From Nitrospirota bacterium (GTDB lineage Bacteria; NPL-UPA2; JAGMAN01), in the NCBI GenBank assembly GCA_030605915.1, contig JAUWHM010000164.1, forward strand, positions 1 to 20,658: a DNA stretch of 20,658 bases, read 5' to 3'. Positions 20,505 to 20,658 of the stretch are shown here, one piece after another. Below the pieces are notes generated by a model. It did not search any database, was not told where the DNA came from, and saw nothing but the letters and a program-made list of their open reading frames with translations. Positions within the stretch are counted from its first letter, which is position 1. Every line of letters starts with the position of its first letter. Made by a program: the position numbers and the translations under genes.

Positions 20505-20658
20505 ATGTTTAGGATGAAACAACAATATTTATTCAGAGTAATCGGAAACTCAGAGTCCCAGACAGTTGAATGGAAGCCTTCTTTGTCTCAAACAAACGAG
20601 ATAGTAAACACTGTCTCTGCTTTTTCCAATACTGAGGGTGGAAAGATTTTTGTGGGAG
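20505..20658 (+). CDS. AlbA_2 / Schlafen-type DNA-binding protein, N-terminal part only
   Basis: The gene runs off the window. The visible 51 residues include NSESQTVEWKPSL, then TNEIVNTVSAFSNTEGGKIF, the hallmark of the AlbA_2 (putative DNA-binding, Schlafen-like) domain: E-E/W-K-x-S, then EIVKTVxAFANTxGGxxxxG. Such proteins often continue into a helicase-like or winged-helix C-terminus and are frequent in genomic islands, some linked to regulation or defence. TATAAT at 20498-20503 lies directly before the gene, so transcription should start at about 20510, and the second ATG at 20514 with almost no leader may be the true start. Confidence 0.8.
   Translation, partial: MFRMKQQYLFRVIGNSESQTVEWKPSLSQTNEIVNTVSAFSNTEGGKIFVG

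Overview
The window reads as chromosomal DNA of an anaerobic-looking bacterium, probably from a poorly sampled deep-branching or candidate phylum; the phylum cannot be fixed from sequence alone. Bacterial signs are group I GroES/GroEL, SpoVG, IspE of the non-mevalonate isoprenoid route, sigma70-type promoters (TTGACA / TATAAT), good Shine-Dalgarno (SD) sequences and a CCA-encoded tRNA-Gln. Some content is more often met in archaea: a PAC2-family protein, a DUF362-ferredoxin protein and a pyruvoyl-dependent arginine decarboxylase. Most genes in the first 18 kb lie on the + strand.

Layout. 311-4309: a tight four-gene operon (PAC2 protein, DUF362 plus two [4Fe-4S] clusters, thiamine-monophosphate kinase ThiL, PP-loop tRNA-thiolation-like protein) with overlapping starts and stops. 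4310-5840: an aldo/keto reductase flanked by gene debris (possible ends of a HAD phosphatase and a glycosyltransferase) and a possible 47-aa basic protein. 5836-7987: groES-groEL with a good promoter, an SD-sequestering hairpin and a trailing 34-aa lysine-rich ORF. 8235-9661: arginine decarboxylase plus agmatinase, together arginine to agmatine to putrescine. 9756-12432: accessory genes: a leaderless 120-aa gene with a ribbon-helix-helix gene, an unidentified small ORF, a membrane-anchored protein, and a MazEF-like toxin-antitoxin pair. 12467-16894: XerC/D recombinase, HisG, TPR lipoprotein, IspE, and SpoVG with an inserted zinc ribbon. 16943-17131: a DUF5678-like frame without a start codon. 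17233-18306: LacD-type aldolase. 18647-18720: tRNA-Gln(CTG). 18952-20658: two unidentified genes, a possible 57-aa ORF and the beginning of an AlbA_2/Schlafen-type gene, an AT-rich accessory segment.

The non-coding DNA is rich in palindromes: a four-hairpin array between the TPR gene and ispE, mini-hairpins closing on GAA or TTC triloops, GATTACACAGATT-type repeats, and a 234-bp element with nested inverted repeats between the aldolase and the tRNA. No CRISPR array, rRNA, complete insertion sequence or prophage was seen.

No single large unknown system stands out. The best candidates for something undescribed are the leaderless gene with its ribbon-helix-helix partner (9791-10347), the zinc-ribbon SpoVG, the nested inverted-repeat element (18315-18548), the possible groES RNA thermometer, and the PAC2/DUF362/ThiL/PP-loop operon. 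All family assignments come from motif recognition by eye; no database search was run.
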